Shown here piece by piece: positions 12,901 to 23,700 of a stretch of DNA of 64,000 bases. The notes under the pieces are model-generated. The model was not told the origin of the DNA and searched no databases. It saw nothing but the letters and a program-made list of their open reading frames with translations. Each line of letters begins with the position of its first letter. The stretch's first letter is position 1. This DNA is from Enoplosus armatus. Taxonomy: Eukaryota > Chordata > Actinopteri > Centrarchiformes > Enoplosidae. The translations under genes were made by a program, and so were the position numbers. The stretch is taken from positions 13,385,891 through 13,449,890 of the forward strand of contig NC_092180.1 of assembly GCF_043641665.1 (NCBI RefSeq). Direction: 5' to 3'.

Positions 12901-15170
12901 TTTTGGAGATGTATGAATAAAAAAATAACACTGCATAAGAAAAGATCAGCATCAGATATAAACATGCATTGCTTTTCACCACAATCCACTTCCATCACCC
13001 TGCCAATGTTTAGGCAGGGTTTTATGTCAATGGACATAGTATTGCCTTTCTCCCCTGTGATGGAAGCTAAAAGTTCATAAAAGTTGTATACAAAACAGCC
13101 AGCTGACACGCACAAAAAGTCTGCAATCCTGTGCTAAACAAGAAAAGTAAGATATTGCCAGTCTAACTGAGACACAGTTTGTCATCCAGATGGTGATGAG
13201 GCGAAAGTGACAGATTCTCGTCCCCAGACACTCAAGAGATCTGGCATCTCAAACAGCTCCTCTGAGGCTCTGAACTAACTCTAACCAGCCCTCATCTCCT
13301 TCATTAGCTCTGTTTGGGAGTTTGCACATGGCTGCTCACATCCAAGAGAAGCCCCATTGTCCTCTGTCTAATCAACTGAGATATGTGTTGTCGGACACGT
13401 GGGAGAGGAAGTTTTAAACACCCTTCTTTTGAATATGTTTCAACTACTACATCCATGTCCACGTTTGTGTTTCCATATTTAGAACTTTTTTCAGACTGCA
13501 TATTTAAAAATGTATGGAATATGGAAAGTTCAGAGCATTTTGTATTGGATCTATCTGATGTAATTTTAAAGTTTTTAAGCCTATTCTCCCTGAAGAGACA
13601 CTGTGGGGTGGAGGAGTCAAACAACTGATAGAACAAGCATGTCAATTAGGGAAGACTAGCAGCCATGAAGCTAAGGGTCTGTTACACAGGAGCTCTGGAG
13701 AAATGGTGACAAAACTCAAGGGGGCTGTTAGGCTTATAACAAATGGTTCCCGGGGATATCCGTCGTTCTGCAGAAAAAGGTCAAACTAACTGTTGCAATA
13801 ATAAGATGATTGCAAAAGTGGAGGACCTAATATCACACTAAGAGAGAGCAAAACTCTGTACTTATTTATTCTGTTTGCCATTGATTGTACACTTACAAGA
13901 TGCCCAGAAACTGATAAAAAGTCATTATCCTCCTTGCAATAGCTGTATAAATAGCTGTTGTACACTAACCCAACATTTACAAAGAGAGAGACAAAATGAC
14001 TGATGAATGCATAAATAAAACATCTAAAAATCTATTACTACCCCATCAGCTACTGTCACAAAGTGGCTTGAAGAATGTGACGACATAAGATTTAATCAAA
14101 CGTTGAACTAAGCTTAACTAAAATAAACAATTTTGTGTGCAAATCAACAGCAATGACAGTGATAAGTTGATGTGTGGGTAATGTGCTGTGAAAGTGTTAA
14201 AAGGTGCAAAATGAAAAGTCAGTGTGGATGCCAGTTGAAGGAAGACAGCTGAGAGTAAGCACACAGACTAGCTTTAACAGTCTGGGAGGCTCAGGTGAAC
14301 CAGAGGAGCTCCACAGTCATTGGCCTCCAGAGATTTAACAGGACGGTCTATGGGACGGACGTCATTGTACCCAACCTCATTAACTATGCTGCTCTGTGGC
14401 TGCACGTTATGAAGAAGCAGATACCAATTTAAGCTTAGAATGTGGACGGACAACCCCAGTGCTGTGATTTTGCTTTTCTGAAACAGCAATGACAGAAGCG
14501 TGTTTTAATATGGCGACATTTTGTGCATATTTATTTATTTAGTATAGAATTAATAAATTACACAAATACTGTGAGTAGGCCTACAGGCAGCCAACAACAT
14601 GCTGCTTGGCACATAACTGCATTTTCAAATAAAACTTTAGATCCATTTTAAAGAAGACAAAAAAAAACATTAATAACCACACCTATAATAAATATGATAA
14701 ACTATAATAAATCATGCCTAAATGTTACAAATGGCACACACATCTACTAGACAGAAAGAGCAAAAACAAGAGCAATGTTAATTTTCAGTGTGTTCGTATT
14801 CACAGTAATGCAATGTGTAAAACAAACAATGACTTACTTTAAGTTGAAACGTCTCCCTCTGGTCATATTGATCCTCCTCCTTCCTCTCCAGTGTGTTGTG
14901 TTTACTGTTAAAGGGCAGCATTCCTCTCATAGTCCAGTCTTTGTGAGGTCAACATTAAAAACTTTATAATATAATGTTATCTATCAAGGATATGCAAATG
15001 CATCCATCGTTGCCACCTTTGGAAACCACGACAAGTCTCTTTTTTACCATGTCCAAGGAAATTATATTTCTCTGTGCTGAAATTACCAATTTAGCACAAA
15101 CTCTCCTCCCAATGTAATGATGGTGGCTAGCTTAACTGCCTGGTGATGGCGGCATGCTGCTAACCTCCTC

Positions 15171-15590
15171 CTAGTCCATTAGCATCAGGTGTCGGTTCAT
15201 TTCATTGCTTTCCACGTCGATTTTGGGGTGAATTGACCGAATATGTTTTTTCTGCTGGACCATTTCTAACGTATCACCACTGTCAAAAGCTTTAAAGGCG
15301 GAAACCATTGTACAGCCAAGGCAGTTTTCTTCACCACAAAGTCTGCCTGTCGAGGATGGCTTGATTAGTGCAGGTGAGTCAAAGAGCCGAAGCCCCGCCC
15401 CCTCTCCCACCTGGCCTCTGTAACTGTCAATAAAGGAAACTCCACCAATTTTACGCATCGAGACCTTTTTTAAAGGTCTTCTGATGCATACGTGGGGGAA
15501 AAAAGGCTGTATAACGCCGTCTGTATTTGTATTTGTAGCTCCAGAGGGAGATGTGTGGTGTCTGATAAATGTCCTCACTTCAGTCAGCAT
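15171..15590 (-). other. Unassigned 139-codon open frame; coding status doubtful
   Basis: This is the longest open frame in the first 17 kb, in a locally GC-richer patch that includes a CCCCGCCCCC box near 15398. The conceptual protein has no motif I recognise, no signal peptide and no clear repeat. It overlaps a short inverted repeat (15452-15493). It could be a chance frame, part of an old transposon, or an exon of an unannotated transcript. I do not assign a function. Confidence 0.15.
15452..15493. repeat. Imperfect inverted repeat around a poly-T loop
   Basis: AGACCTTT (461-468 of this kilobase) faces AAAGGTCT (472-479), and the flanking GCATC/GATGC pair extends the stem with a small bulge. 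It could form a hairpin or be the remnant of a foldback element. Confidence 0.55.
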
Positions 15591-15884
15591 CAGTTGGGTC
15601 TGAAGGATACAAGATTCAATATGAAAAAAATCTGTGTGTGCAGTCAGAAAGAAGTGAGTTTACTAGACCTGTGTAGCCTGCTCCTCATCTCTGCTTGAGG
15701 CTAGCAGCTGTACTGTTGAGTGAATTGAGTTGAGGTTTTCACAAGGAAGAAGAATGCATGCAATAAAAAAGGCCTCTTTTTCTCCAACTATATTTATATC
15801 GATGTTATAGTATAAAATCACATTTAACCTATTAGAGAATTGTATCTGCATTGTCCACTCCTAGTAAGCAGCTAAGTAAGGTAA

Positions 15885-16070
15885 GTTCAAGCCAAGCTGC
15901 CTAAAAATAAAATGGTTAAGGTTAGGCAAATACTTCTGCTTGGTTAAAGTTAGGGGAAGATTGTGGTGATGATAAATAAATAAAAATAAAAGTGAAAATA
16001 GATAGTTATGGTGTGGTTTAGCTTAGGCAACTACTAACCTTTGGTTTCACATGGTTCCATGACGGGTGAC
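15885..16070. repeat. Probable dispersed-repeat remnant (GGTTAAGGTTAGG type)
   Basis: The strings TGGTTAAGGTTAGGCAA and GGTTAAAGTTAGGGGAAGA, followed by TGGTTTAGCTTAGGCAAC, resemble a degenerate repeat common in teleost intergenic DNA. The family was not identified. This is pattern recall, not a library match. Confidence 0.35.
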
Positions 16071-16914
16071 CAAGTGCCATCTTTGTTGGCAGTGAGATTG
16101 ATTTATTTAGTTTTGTCGTTTGGGGTTAGTGGGTTTGTTGTTTACAGTTTCAAAACCTATAATTTTAGATAGAAAGAAAAAATTACATTACAGTAAAATA
16201 TGCTAATTTTCCAGTGGTCTGAGATTTTGTAAAATGTGCTGATCAACCCAATCATATTGCAGTATTGTTGTGGGGCATGATTGGTGAGCCTTTCAGTATG
16301 GAAATGTTGTAAAATAATACTTTAATAATACAGCCTTTCTACTTGTAGGTGAGAAAGAAGCACAAAAAAGTACTCTGCCACATTTTTAATGGATTTTTAC
16401 TGAAACAACAACACAAAAACTACTAGAAACCAACTAATGATGTGATGCTGCAGGAGAAGCTAAACATAACCCTCATTTAACATTTCTTCTTGCGAGAGGC
16501 TCCATGTCCAATGAAAATGCAGTAACTTATTGTAACCACTGGAGGGCAAAATGAGCCAGATAAAACATGAATGTGTTCAAATGCCAGTGAAATGCATACC
16601 GTTGTATCTCATAACGGAATAGTATCAAATAACAGTTTACAACACATGAAAGTGTTTTATTAAAGAAATATTTTTAATAAAGTTTGGAGATGGTCTAATT
16701 ATGTGTGTATGGTAAATATAATGTATCCCTATTTCCATGAAAACGCAAGTGAGTGTTATATATAACATGGCTTAGTTTTCTGAGGATACGATGTTTTCCA
16801 TGCCACATTATGTGCACCTTTTTGAAATGAATAGATAATGCTGCTGGGAAGCTCAGTATGGTTTGCAGCTTTTATCACCCAATCAAATAAAAATACAGTA
16901 AGACATGAAAGGCT

Positions 16915-17411
16915 AATGTATCTAAAATACAATTTATTCCTGCTTTCAATTCACAATTATTACAATATTTAGGATCATAAGTACATTTATCACACTTGCA
17001 TTGTCCACTACAATGAAATGTAATGAAGTGTTTTACATCAAGGCACCAGACAACCACAGTTGAAGGTTTTGTTGGACTGTGGTGTGCAGTTTAGTCACAG
17101 GCCAAGACAGAGAAAAAAATCCATTCTCATCCCTCTTTGCAAAAGAAAGTAACTTCTCAGTTACCTTTCCATGATGGCAATGACACCAATGCTAGTTATT
17201 TCACAGTTTTTAAGCGCAGACTAACAATGAATGCTGACAACTTTCTGGTGGTAGTCTGAAAGAGATCAGTCAGTGTTTGTGAAGAATATATGCTCTCGTT
17301 TCCAAGTGTTTATGGACAGATGATGATGCAGTTCTGTCACTCAAAGGAGGCACTTGGTCCTAGAGAGCCAGAGAGAGGAGAGACAAAAATGTTTTGTGAG
17401 CCACATAAATT
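16915..17411 (-). other. calca: calca exon 6: candidate non-coding 3'UTR exon of the CGRP transcript
   Basis: On the minus strand a long polypyrimidine tract and CAG acceptor end at 17412, so the exon would start at 17411. A second acceptor with a good pyrimidine tract lies near 17360. An AATAAA signal sits at 16938-16933, about 475 bases into the exon, so cleavage near 16915 is expected. The CGRP exon ends with a strong donor 19 bases after its stop codon (GT at 18115-18114), so a spliced 3'UTR exon is required. Mammalian CALCA also has a non-coding sixth exon after the CGRP exon. The right boundary is firm only if the first acceptor is used. Confidence 0.55.
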
Positions 17412-18115
17412 CTGAAAAGTAAAAAAAAAGAGAGACATCAAAGTTCCTTAGACGTAGTACACCTGCTGGGCCACCTGGATGGCTCACAATCAGCTCCTTC
17501 TTGTAAAATTCATGCACACTGAGGCTGTTTCAAAAAAGGACTTACAGTTAACAGTCTGTAATGCTAACTTTTTGTCACTGTAGGCCAATCAGGTTTGTTC
17601 AGCATGTGATAAATATATGACCACAGTAAGAGCAACTTGTGAACGTCCATACTTAACAAAACATGACATAATTGATCATTATATCTAATTTCAGGAAATT
17701 TCAAATGTAGGTGGTGCTAAAGGAGCCCAATACACTGCCAGAGTTCCAAAATAATCTTCATATACGTAATGCGTAAATCTGTAAAGTTGAAATGCAAATT
17801 TTGGACAAAATATGGTGCTTTAGTTGACAGTTGGTACTGAGCTCATCAATTTCCACATGTGGCCATATTTTTTTTCCCTTGATGTGTATATAAAGAAGAC
17901 TACTCCTCCTTCTGCTCCTTTGTAACACCAAATATTTCAAATACAGCAAGTGCATTTTCTGTTTGAAAGAATTTAAGCAAGAGGCCTTTCTACTCACTAT
18001 GATTCTTAGCTTGATTTCAAAACACAATGATTTTGTTTCAATCAACCTCTTGTACTTTAAGCTTCAAAGAGCTCAGCAATAATTCGGATGTGAACGTACA
18101 GAGGTGCTGACATAC

Positions 18116-18297
18116 CTTGTATCTGCTCTTGTGCTCACACAGGGCCGCGCCGCTTCCGTCTGCCGAACGCCTGGGCACCCACGTTGGTGGGAACGAAGTT
18201 GCTGTGTCCCAGTCCTCCTGACCGACTCAGGAAGTCAGCCAAGCGGTGGGTTACACAGGTGGCTGTGTTGCATGCCCGCTTCTGTGCTGTTGCATCA
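18116..18297 (-). CDS. calca: calca exon 5 (CGRP exon)
   Basis: The acceptor TTAAAAG has a weaker pyrimidine tract than that of the calcitonin exon, as expected of a regulated exon. Its coding part ends at 18135 and 19 untranslated bases precede a GTATGT donor. Confidence 0.85.
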
Positions 18298-19481
18298 CTT
18301 TTAAGAATGGAAAAGATAGTGAACACAGTTTATTATGACACCCAACATCCGATCAGACGTCTACATGACAGACTACATAGAGGGAAATATTCCAATGATT
18401 GTGTGTGCATTGCAGACAGTCATGCTTACCATTTACTCCTTTCACTTTCTTATTCAATGAGTAATCTATGTTTTCAATCTTAAATAAATTAAATACAGCT
18501 TCCATGTAAAAGATGAATTTATTATAGGGGAAACATAAAAATAATTTTACATTAGAGAGGTTTTTAGCTGTTCTTTTTTATTGTATTGTACTGCCTAAGT
18601 AATGCAATTGTTGTAGCTGATTCCAAGTTTTCAAGTCTCTGTCAAAATCTAATGTCCGCCAGTGTAAAATTAAAGCTTTTTAGTCAGACAAATAGGATCC
18701 ACATGCATCAGCAGTCTTGTGAATGGATACAGCTGGATGAACATACAAAAGTTAACTCAGACAGACAGAAGAATAAAAGGGCTAAAAATGGAGAGTTTCT
18801 AATTGTATGAGTTGCTGTAGTTCTCATATTGCTCAGATAGACTTCGCTTCTTGCCAGGCGTCCCTGCTCCCACGTCGGTGCGGGGATAGGTTTGTAGTTT
18901 GTGAATATCCTGGGAGAGTTTGCCCAGCACACAAGTGCTTAAGCCGGTGCAGCGCTTAGACATGGGTCTATCCAAGCTGTGAGAGACAGAGACAAACATG
19001 CAGAAACAGGCTTACAGTAACAGTGGCATGCAGATAAATGTTAATAATTACATGCATGGCGCTTTTCTAAAATGTCATGCATTCACAGAAAAAGCTATGT
19101 TAAATTAACATTTCAAATGCATGCTGACAGATTCACCTGGGATATGAAGATTAACCATAACCGTTAACCATAATATTGTAGTTGAGTTGTCATGCTGTTG
19201 TTCGGTTTCATTTTCTGTGAGTCTATCATGCATGTTCTCTCTCGTGGTCTCTGATATCATGCTCGCTTCAGTTTTCTGACCACTGACACTCTCTTGCAGG
19301 CACATCATATAATACTGAATGAATGGAGGAATGAATGAATGAATAACTGCAGTCCATGCATTATGGCAGAGAGTAGATTTACATGAATTTCACTGTATAC
19401 CTTGATAATTAATAAACACCAAGGTTGGAGCTGTTGGGCTTATGAACAAAATCGTGTTATATTGTGATTAAGCAGTGATGG

Positions 19482-19547
<66 letters not shown>

Positions 19548-20086
19548 CCACACCCTACACAGTACTTTAAAATGATCGTTATTAGGGTTAACTATACCTA
19601 AAAATGTAAAAAACAAAAGCCATACCTGTTTCCATCAGGTGTTTGGTGGTCTTGCTCATCTGAAGTTATCTGCATGAACTCCCTGATAGCTCTGAGTAAC
19701 CTCTGCGCATCATCATTCGATAGTGAGACTCCATCTGACATGGACTCCTTACTAGTTCTGAAAATACACATTCAACTTGATTGTCCAGATAAATGCAACA
19801 GTAACGGATACAAGGCAAAACAATCTGATGCAACTGTTCCTTTTAAAAGTTAACAGGAAGTTATATTTAGATATATAAGGATACTGTGTTATGACTGGTG
19901 ATGAAGGTCATACAAAATTATCTTCTAAACACAATTAAAAATGTTTAAATGTAAATATATTTTATACTTTTAGGAATGATGCAACAATTCTCACCTAGAT
20001 GGAGCTGCCTGTGAGACGTACATCTGACAGAAGATCAGCGCATAGGCAAGAAGGAGAGTCCAGAGTTTCAGCATTATCATGGTTCC
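18135..20086 (-). CDS. calca: calca, alpha-CGRP isoform (preproCGRP)
   Basis: Calcitonin gene-related peptide is a secreted 37-residue vasodilator neuropeptide that acts through the CLR-RAMP1 receptor. Coding exons are 20080-19995 (signal peptide; exon starts at 20086), 19757-19626 (propeptide) and 18297-18135 (CGRP). All three junctions keep one frame, and each splits an Arg or Ser codon after its second base. The mature peptide lies at 18275-18165, begins ACNTATC (C2-C7 disulphide) and ends with an amidated Phe before GRRKRR. A Lys-Arg pair precedes it. The stop is 18137-18135. A donor 19 bases past the stop (GT at 18115-18114) leads to the non-coding last exon. Identity as CGRP is very strong. 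Choosing calca over a duplicated calcb-like copy rests on the linkage to cyp2r1 and pde3b and on the calcitonin exon in the same gene. Confidence 0.93.
18518..18582 (-). terminator. calca: Two poly(A) signals for the calcitonin transcript
   Basis: AATAAA hexamers on the minus strand occupy 18582-18577 and 18523-18518. Both lie between the calcitonin stop and the CGRP exon, where the intragenic poly(A) site of this alternatively processed gene is expected. Confidence 0.55.
18799..18976 (-). CDS. calca: calca exon 4 (calcitonin exon, coding part)
   Basis: The acceptor CTCTCACAG is at 18977. The exon reads SLDRPMSKR, then the hormone, GKKR, and a C-terminal peptide ending NSYN. The exon continues as 3'UTR to poly(A) signals near 18580 and 18520. 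Confidence 0.93.
18799..20086 (-). CDS. calca: calca, calcitonin isoform (preprocalcitonin)
   Basis: Calcitonin is a secreted hypocalcaemic hormone, made in the ultimobranchial gland of fish, that binds the calcitonin receptor. This isoform shares exons 2 and 3 with the CGRP isoform, then uses the exon at 18976-18799 instead of the CGRP exon. Mature calcitonin is encoded at 18951-18856: 32 residues, C1-C7 disulphide ring CTGLSTC, then VLGKLSQ, ending TP with a Gly amide donor followed by KKR. SKR precedes the hormone, so both processing sites are present. A 14-residue C-terminal peptide follows the KKR, with stop at 18801-18799. The calcitonin and CGRP exons both begin with one base that completes the same split Ser codon, so they are mutually exclusive alternatives. 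Two AATAAA signals lie downstream (18582-18577 and 18523-18518). Confidence 0.94.
19482..19547. repeat. (TAGA)n tetranucleotide microsatellite in calca intron 3
   Basis: About 16 uninterrupted units. It lies between the propeptide exon and the calcitonin exon and is likely to be length-polymorphic. Confidence 0.97.
19626..19757 (-). CDS. calca: calca exon 3 (shared N-terminal propeptide)
   Basis: 132 bases with acceptor TTTTCAG and donor GTATGG. It encodes the propeptide segment containing [13 protein letters not shown], the conserved amphipathic stretch of calcitonin-family precursors. The last two bases (AG) are completed by C of the calcitonin exon or T of the CGRP exon, both giving Ser. 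Confidence 0.93.
19995..20086 (-). CDS. calca: calca exon 2 (start codon and signal peptide)
   Basis: The acceptor TTTTACACAG ends at 20087 and the ATG is at 20080-20078. A second ATG two codons later gives nearly the same product; the first is taken because it follows GAACC. The exon encodes [20 protein letters not shown] and continues to VSQAAPS, a typical hydrophobic signal peptide. The donor is GTGAGA. Confidence 0.93.
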
Positions 20087-20553
20087 CTGTGTAAAACGCA
20101 TACAATACCAAACAAGGTGAGAAAAATTGTTGCAAGGAAAAGTTTTTAAAAGCATTTTGTGTTATCACAACATTTTCTGCCATTAAACATGTTTTTTGTG
20201 TGGACTTTCTCATCTACTGCATGCATTCACAGCTATATGAAACCTCTCTCTCTGTCTCTTTCTCACACTCCCTCGCTGTTAAAGCCGCAGAGGCAGATAG
20301 AAGAGTTATTGGTGATATACTGACACTGGAGGCTTTGCCAGCAACTATAACAGCCGCTCTGTCCATTAGCTGAATTAGCTGCAGCCTACTATAGAGAATA
20401 TAACGTCACCAAACTCCCTTCTGTCAGCAACCAGTATCCACCAGTATAGTTGGCTGTCCAGTCAACCCCAAAAACCACATCATCATATCTGATATTTAAC
20501 AGTGGCAGCATCATTTGCACAATGAATTGAAAAAGTATTTTATCTATACTCAC

Positions 20554-20612
20554 CGTAAGATAATAGATCTTCAGGTAGTGAAGAATTAAATGATAGACTC
20601 ACTTGTGAATCT
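20554..20612 (-). other. calca: calca exon 1: non-coding 5'UTR exon (approximate start)
   Basis: A GTGAGT donor lies at 20553-20548, and a TATA box 26-33 bases upstream of about 20612 sets the likely transcription start. A second GTGAGT at 20602-20597 is too close to the predicted start to be the usual donor. A short untranslated first exon is the known arrangement in CALCA. Confidence 0.55.
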
Positions 20613-20637
20613 GCTGAACACTCCCCACAGTACAGGG

Positions 20638-20768
20638 TTTTATATATGTTCCCCATGGGTTTCCGTATTAACTGAGGGAGCACTTGATCATAGTCTATTG
20701 GCCAATCGAATGTTTTACCTCAAACTGCTAGCCAATCAGAAGCCCTACGTCACTAACAATAAGCCAAT
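20638..20768 (-). promoter_or_regulatory. calca: calca core promoter: TATA box, CCAAT array and CRE-like site
   Basis: Read on the minus strand, TATATAAA occupies 20645-20638. Upstream, CCAAT pentamers (written on the plus strand) start at 20702, 20732 and 20764, a spacing of 30 and 32 bases; the first belongs to the palindrome ATTGGCCAAT at 20697-20706. A CRE-like TACGTCA lies at 20746-20752 (TGACGTA on the gene strand). A cAMP-responsive element is known in mammalian CALCA promoters. NF-Y and CREB binding are inferred from the motifs only. Confidence 0.65.
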
Positions 20769-23700
20769 AAAAGAGCTTGTACACAAATGACATTATTGTA
20801 TGGTCATACATGTGTTTAATTCACAATAACCTGCCAGGTATTTGAATCAGTTGGTAGCTTAATTTGTAGCAAATTCATTCTTTAAGCAGAGCGAGTGGGA
20901 CTTTAAAATAATGAGAAAGGAAAAGTGACTGACAGTCAGGGTCTCATGCTCTTGAGAACTGATATTGTTACAATACAGGCACATACGATGTGTGTGCATG
21001 TTGATCCACCTACCGTAAAATCAAAACAATTAGAAATGCCTCAACATTCCATCACATTTTCAAAGACATCGAATGATCACAAGTCAGTCATATTTCATTA
21101 GATTACATATTACCAGTTAGCAATGTTTTATGACGTCCATGTGATTTTGAAGCAACTAATGAAGTTGCCGCCAAACAGCCTTTGTTGAACTCACTCCCTC
21201 GAGATGTAAGATGGAAAGGAGAACAGGGTCAAATGCCAAATGCAGACACAGTTCTCACTGAAAAGAAAACAGCTGTTCCCCCAACAGAAAGAGTTGCTAA
21301 ATAACACAAAACTACAGCCTCAAAAAATCCAGAACTGAATCAACAATACTTTGACACAGTCGAAACAAAATACTGTGTGTCCATAAATATGTTAATTTCT
21401 ATAAACAAATATCTGCATATGAATGAGCTGATGGGTTCTGAGATTGTCAATATGCCAACAAACAGTCAAAGACTTTACAGGTCCAGTTGTACCCTGCTCA
21501 GCTGAACAATTTAAAAGTGTGTCGGTAAATACCAAAGTTAAGTTTTTTGTCTCTGATTTTTCATCAGATCTAAAAATTATTGAACATTGGTGGCAATTTC
21601 TGAAGCACAGAGTGCAAAGTCTCTACAACAAGTTCTATATCTGACTTAACCTAGAGAACGGTTTTGATCCTGCTCATTTTCATAATTTATATATGGTTGG
21701 ATAAAATAATGCCTTTCTTATATGGGAATAGTTTCACAGTGAGCTCTCCCCGTGGATAAACTAAATCTTCCCACAGAATTCAGTGGTGTCCATCCAGGCT
21801 CTCCGAGCTAATTACTGGGCTGTTGGTCTCTGGCCATCTTCTAATTCCCCTTATGTAACAATATTGGATGATGTGTCATAAAGCATCCTGCCTCCCAGTT
21901 ATTTTTTGCGTCACAAGGAAACTCATTAGTGTGGATGAGCCCTTTAGTATTACTGAGCAGACCTGCAGGCTCTCTACCAGAGGAACTAAATTAGTCTTTA
22001 AAAGCTCCACATAATATCAGTAACTGCTCTTGAAGGACAAAAGATTTCAGAGCAAGAGATTATAACTATACACACATGATAAGTCATGCTAATTGTCTTG
22101 ATTTAATTTGAGTAACTTGCCAAGAAATATTAAGTTTGTATATTCATCTTTTACGAAGCTACTCATCTCCAGGTTCTCCTGCAGCGCCAGCCCAGTAGAG
22201 GACATGCGTCAAGACAAAAAGTCATGTGTATATTACAGAGATGTTTGATGTCAATGCCTCAAACAATCTTGCAAATTCTCCAAAATATTTGTAAATGCTG
22301 AAGCTAAAAGTCAAGTGAACCATCGCTCTAACTAAGATAAGAAGGAGGTATCTTCCTCCATGATGAGTGCCACATTTAACAAGTCAAGATCCACCTCGTC
22401 TGTGTAAAAGTAAGTACTCTCCACACTGTTTTGGACTCGAAATGCTCCCAGGCCTCGATTCACCACTGTCTGCTCTGACCAGGGACATCAGCTGAGGCAG
22501 AGAAATTACATTCCAAGGGGAAAAGTGTATTGTCAAGAATGCAATTAGCTTACGCTGTTCACATTCCCTAATGTTAGGCATGAATTGGCCTGGAAAATTA
22601 ATTACAACACAGGAGAGCATTCATGACAGAGAGGGCAGCATTATGCTCACTGCGGTGCTCATCAGTGACAGTCTCAGCTGAGTCAGTGTGAATGTGTCTT
22701 CTCCCACAGAGAGGCAGCACCATTCTTGGCTGGGACTCTGCTAAAAAAGACCCAAAGAGCCTTAATAAGAGAGGAAGAGGAACCCAGAGAATTTGTATTA
22801 GGAGATAAAGGCTTCATTTACAGAAGGGGGACAGAAGTGGTCTAAGCAGGCCGGTGACATAAGTGCAGTTTCATGCAAAAATAAGTACCAAAATAGTACC
22901 ATGCTACCTGATCTGTTTGACCATTCAACTCACCTCAGCACAAGCAGAGTCATTTGGAGCCACAAAACAGAGATGGCTATGTGACTCCATTTGCTCTGCT
23001 GTCGTCTTTTGACATGAAATCACTTGCCAGGTTGTCAGTGAGAATGGCATCTTTTTCACTATATCAGGATCAAGTTCCTCCAATCCTGACCTGACAGAGG
23101 TAGTGGTTCAGAGCTTTAGTTTGCCTAAATGCAAGCCAAGTCAATTGAAGAGGGCTATCTGATTTGGCAAGAGTGGATACCATGGACCCACAAACTCCTG
23201 GGTTGAAATCTAGCCCAAGTTTATGGTCACAGGTCATCTGAATCTTCTCTTTAGTGTTCACCAACAAACACAGTTAAAAAGTTGGAAACAGCCAACACAT
23301 AAAACCATGCGACAGGACACTGGAAGGTAAGTACAGTATAATGGGGCGCCACATCATGGAGATGTGTATGGTCATAGACACAAACAGTATAATGGCAGTT
23401 TTGGGGTGAGTATAATTTTGTGTATTCTTAAAGGAGCAAGCTTTTAAGTGAAAATAAAGCATTTGTAGGGTGGTGTTGTCGGCTGATGACCTCTGAGCCT
23501 ACGATGGAAATGGTCAAAGAATGGAGAAAGCAGAGAACAGACAAGTTAGTTAGTTAATGAGGAACTTCTCTGTTCACTTTGTGGAAAATTATCTTTGGCT
23601 TCACCACATAGCGTTAAGAACAATACAGGCAGTACAGTTGACAATACAGGGAAATGATAAGAACAAAGAGGCAATGTAGTGCAACTGTGTGGAAAACCTC

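Larger units (their letters stand above)
1..16914. other. Intergenic DNA downstream of calca; no exon recognised
   Basis: I read both strands and found no open frame with a recognisable domain or a convincing run of splice-compatible exons. In human the gene beyond CALCA/CALCB on this side is INSC; I could not identify any INSC exon here. The stretch contains CT/CA, GA and AG microsatellites, short perfect palindromes (787-810 and 8174-8199), a GC-richer patch with an unassigned minus-strand frame (15171-15590), and complex AT-rich blocks that look like non-coding regulatory DNA. Absence of genes is a judgement by eye, not by gene prediction. Confidence 0.55.

Noticed and set aside
13304..13645. 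113-codon minus-strand frame
   Set aside because: No motif, no conserved pattern, and an opposite-strand frame of similar length overlaps it, which points to chance.
20597..20603. GTGAGT donor immediately downstream of the calca TATA box
   Set aside because: It would leave an exon 1 of about 10 bases; the donor at 20553 gives a more usual length.
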